Shown: piece after piece, positions 4,983 through 6,687 of the stretch
Layout of the letters: every line of letters begins with the position of its first letter
How positions within the stretch are numbered: the stretch's first letter is position 1
NCBI GenBank assembly: GCA_030123645.1
Contig: JASJYE010000136.1
Span: 1 to 6,687, forward strand
DNA: 6,687 bases
Reading direction: 5' to 3'
Source: Candidatus Hydrogenedentota bacterium
GTDB taxonomy: Bacteria; Hydrogenedentota; Hydrogenedentia; Hydrogenedentales; GCA-2746185
Position numbers and translations under genes: made by a program
The notes under the pieces: generated by a model
Databases searched by the model: none
Seen by the model: the letters and a program-made list of their open reading frames with translations, nothing else
Told to the model about the DNA's origin: nothing

Positions 4983-5683
4983 CTGGTTGCGCCCATGCGC
5001 TTCGCCTCGAAGTGCATGTAGACGTGGAAGACGTTGGCGAAACGCACCGCGCCGAAGAGGGCCGAGTAAGGTTTGATGTTGAAATCTCTCAGCTCGAGCG
5101 GAAATGCCGCGTCGAAAGTCAGGCGATCGCCTTCGAGGGCGATCGTCGCGGGGAAGGTCGCCTCGACTGTCTTGCCGTGCATGTTGATGCCGATGGTCAT
5201 CTGGTGCGTATGGGGATCGCCCGCCGCGGGTTCTGCAAGTTTCTCGATCCCGAGGCTATTCACGCTGACCTGGGGATACTTGGCGGCGTGCAGGAATTTT
5301 TCCGAGAGGACAACTTTTCGGATTTTGCGCTGCCGGGACGGGGAGGGCGCTTGCAGCGGTTTTTTCGTGGCCCCGGCCTCGAGGATCGACGGGCCCCAGC
5401 GCCGCACCATCTCGGCTCCGGCGACCTGGATGTCTTCGGCGTCGTAGCGAAGGCTGAAGGTGGCGTATTCCATGGTTGGGTTGATCGCGATGTCGATGGC
5501 GTATTCGCCGGGGTAGGTGAGGGGATCGACGATGAGAATCGAGGCCACGCCGCGTTTATGGTTGATGAATCCCAGGAGGGATGTCTCCTTGTCGACGATG
5601 AACTTGTCGGCGGATGCGAGGGGCGTGAGCACTACAAGAAGGGCAACAGAGACGAGCGTGGTGTTGTAGCGCGTACAATGCAT
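4970..5683 (-). CDS. Secreted YceI-family protein
   Basis: The 237-residue product starts with a signal peptide: a hydrophobic core at about 9-22 and cleavage probably after ASA (25), before DKFIVDKETS. The rest matches the YceI beta-barrel (lipocalin-like) domain. It has the FINHKRG strand near the mature N-terminus, LSEKFLHAAKYPQVSVNS (126-143), a GINMHGKTVEATFP strand (165-178) and LELRDFNIKPYSALFGAV (196-213). YceI proteins bind polyisoprenoid or other long lipid chains, and homologues are often stress-induced. A basic, Pro-rich stretch at 104-124 looks like a loop insertion relative to the usual domain. The ATG at 5683 has a good TTAGGAGG upstream, but 17 nt away, farther than usual, and no closer start codon exists in frame. 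The gene is divergent from the acetyltransferase gene, and its stop lies inside a strong hairpin. Ligand unknown. Confidence 0.85.
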   Translation of the reverse strand: MHCTRYNTTLVSVALLVVLTPLASADKFIVDKETSLLGFINHKRGVASILIVDPLTYPGEYAIDIAINPTMEYATFSLRYDAEDIQVAGAEMVRRWGPSILEAGATKKPLQAPSPSRQRKIRKVVLSEKFLHAAKYPQVSVNSLGIEKLAEPAAGDPHTHQMTIGINMHGKTVEATFPATIALEGDRLTFDAAFPLELRDFNIKPYSALFGAVRFANVFHVYMHFEAKRMGATSTEQ

Positions 5684-5700
5684 GGCGATTTGATTTGTGG

Positions 5701-5708
5701 CCTCCTAA
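5701..5708 (-). promoter_or_regulatory. Strong but distant Shine-Dalgarno of the YceI gene
   Basis: The minus strand reads TTAGGAGG, but 17 nt separate it from the ATG (5683-5681). The bases between contain no ATG, GTG or TTG in frame. Either the spacing is unusually long and initiation weak, or RNA structure brings the two closer. Confidence 0.4.
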
Positions 5709-5776
5709 CTCTTAGGGTAACACGAAGGTCCGGCGCGATGGGATTGCTGTGATGACGGCCATGGAGGAGCTTTGAG

Positions 5777-6634
5777 ATGGAGATTCGCTTACGAGATGGC
5801 GTTCCGGCGGATGCGGTGCGTTGTGGGACGATTTGTTATGAGGCTTTCCGGTTGATTGCGGAGGCGCACGGATTTCCGCCGGATTTTCAGTCGGGGGAGG
5901 CGGCGCTCAAGACGCTGACGCGGTTGCTGGATAATCCCGGGTTTTACGGGGTCGTCGCGGAAGTGGACGGGCAGATTGCCGGCAGCAATTTTCTGGATGA
6001 ACGCGGATCCGTCGCCGGGCTGGGTCCGATTAGCGTGGATCCCGCAGAGCAGAACAGCGGCGTCGGGCGGTTACTAATGCAGCACATGCTGGACCGCGCG
6101 GAGGAGAAGGGCCTCGACGGGGTGCGGCTGTTTCAGTCGGCGTATCACAACCGCTCCTTGAGCCTATACGCGAAGCTGGGCTTCGTGGCGCGGGAACCGG
6201 TGTCGGTGATGCTGGGCGAAGCCGTGCGGCTGGAGATCGCGGGCTTTGAGGTCCGTCCAGCAACGGAGGAGGACGCCGAGGCCTGCAATGCGGTCTGCCG
6301 GCGGGTGCATGGGCTCGATCGCGCCGGCGAGTTTCGCGACGCGATGCGCTGGGGCCGGCCGCTGGTGGTCGAGCATGAAGGGCGGGTGACGGGTTATGCG
6401 ACGACGCTGGGATCTGCGGGGCATGCGGTCGGGGAGACGAACGAAGAGATTAAGGCGCTGATTGGCGCCGCTACGGCGTATCGCGGGACGGGGATCATCG
6501 TGCCGACGCGAAACGCGGACTTGTTCCGGTGGTGCCTGGAACATGGACTGCGGATCAGTTTTCCGGGGACGATGATGAGCGTCGGTTTCTACAATGAGCC
6601 GCAAGGGGGCTATCTCCCCTCAAGCCTCTACTGA
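5777..6634 (+). CDS. GNAT-family acetyltransferase with a second, C-terminal acetyltransferase-like half
   Basis: The first half of this 285-residue cytoplasmic protein (about 1-147) is a complete GNAT fold. It has a core strand GLGPISVDPA, the acetyl-CoA pyrophosphate-binding loop QNSGVGRLLM (92-101, fitting Q/R-x-x-G-x-G/A) and YAKLGF (131-136). The second half (about 155-285) resembles the C-terminal GNAT-like domain of double-domain acetyltransferases: FEVRPATEEDAEACNAV opens it, VVEHEGRVTGYATT follows, and the protein ends EPQGGYLPSSLY. It lacks its own clear Q/RxxGxG loop, so it may serve in substrate binding or dimerisation. GNAT enzymes transfer an acetyl group from acetyl-CoA to an amine; the substrate is unknown. 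GGAGGAG at 5763-5769, 7 nt before the ATG, supports this start. The gene is a single unit, divergent from the YceI gene, and ends in front of a hairpin. Confidence 0.9.
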   Translation: MEIRLRDGVPADAVRCGTICYEAFRLIAEAHGFPPDFQSGEAALKTLTRLLDNPGFYGVVAEVDGQIAGSNFLDERGSVAGLGPISVDPAEQNSGVGRLLMQHMLDRAEEKGLDGVRLFQSAYHNRSLSLYAKLGFVAREPVSVMLGEAVRLEIAGFEVRPATEEDAEACNAVCRRVHGLDRAGEFRDAMRWGRPLVVEHEGRVTGYATTLGSAGHAVGETNEEIKALIGAATAYRGTGIIVPTRNADLFRWCLEHGLRISFPGTMMSVGFYNEPQGGYLPSSLY

Positions 6635-6668
6635 CCTACTTTCTTTCTTGGAAAAGAAAGAAAGTAGG
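6635..6668 (+). repeat. Perfect 15-bp hairpin directly after the acetyltransferase gene
   Basis: CCTACTTTCTTTCTT (6635-6649) and its exact complement (6654-6668) enclose a GGAA loop and begin at the base after the TGA stop. The stem is purine-rich on one side and pyrimidine-rich on the other, and AAAGAAAG follows again at 6670-6677. There is no T-run after the stem on the + strand, so a classical intrinsic terminator is doubtful. Similar hairpins with AAGAAAG arms sit after genes in many bacterial genomes as short repeats and may protect or end transcripts. Confidence 0.6.
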
Positions 6669-6687
6669 CAAAGAAAGAACCGTAATG

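Noticed and set aside
5752..5775. Seven-codon leader frame (MTAMEEL) just before the acetyltransferase gene
   Set aside because: It contains the ribosome-binding site of the real gene, has no site of its own, and such short frames are expected by chance.

Overview
The window looks like GC-rich chromosomal DNA from a Gram-negative bacterium. The envelope genes point that way: a lipobox-bearing periplasmic oligopeptide-binding lipoprotein, a secreted YceI-like protein, an exported double-VOC protein, an integral-membrane methyltransferase of the PEMT/ICMT type and a PlsC-like acyltransferase. Nothing fixes the phylum. The mix of envelope genes with intergenic hairpin repeats would suit an uncultivated PVC- or Hydrogenedentota-like lineage, but that is a guess. 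No tRNA, rRNA, CRISPR array, transposase, phage gene or defence system was found.

Layout. 3-77 is the last 24 codons of an unidentified gene. 301-735 (+) is a stand-alone tandem CBS-domain protein, with an extended -10 promoter and a repeated ATCATGA motif upstream. 736-988 is a repeat-rich convergent intergenic region holding a 22-bp dispersed repeat, a REP-like GTAG hairpin and an 80-nt near-perfect inverted repeat. 989-1471 (-) is the membrane methyltransferase. It diverges from 1699-2472 (+), the exported double-VOC protein. 2479-3084 (-) is the acyltransferase, interrupted by an in-frame TAG. 3191-4837 (-) is an OppA-family lipoprotein with a perfect TATAAT placed for a leaderless transcript. 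4838-4969 is a second repeat and hairpin cluster. 4970-5683 (-) is the YceI-family protein. 5777-6634 (+) is a double-domain GNAT acetyltransferase, followed by a perfect 15-bp hairpin.

The genes do not form one pathway. Most are single-gene units in alternating orientations. The only plausible co-directional pair, oppA and the broken acyltransferase, is separated by about 106 bp. No exotic multi-gene system was recognised. The observations most worth following up are the internal amber codon in an otherwise intact acyltransferase frame, the leaderless oppA arrangement and the repeats shared between the two intergenic clusters.
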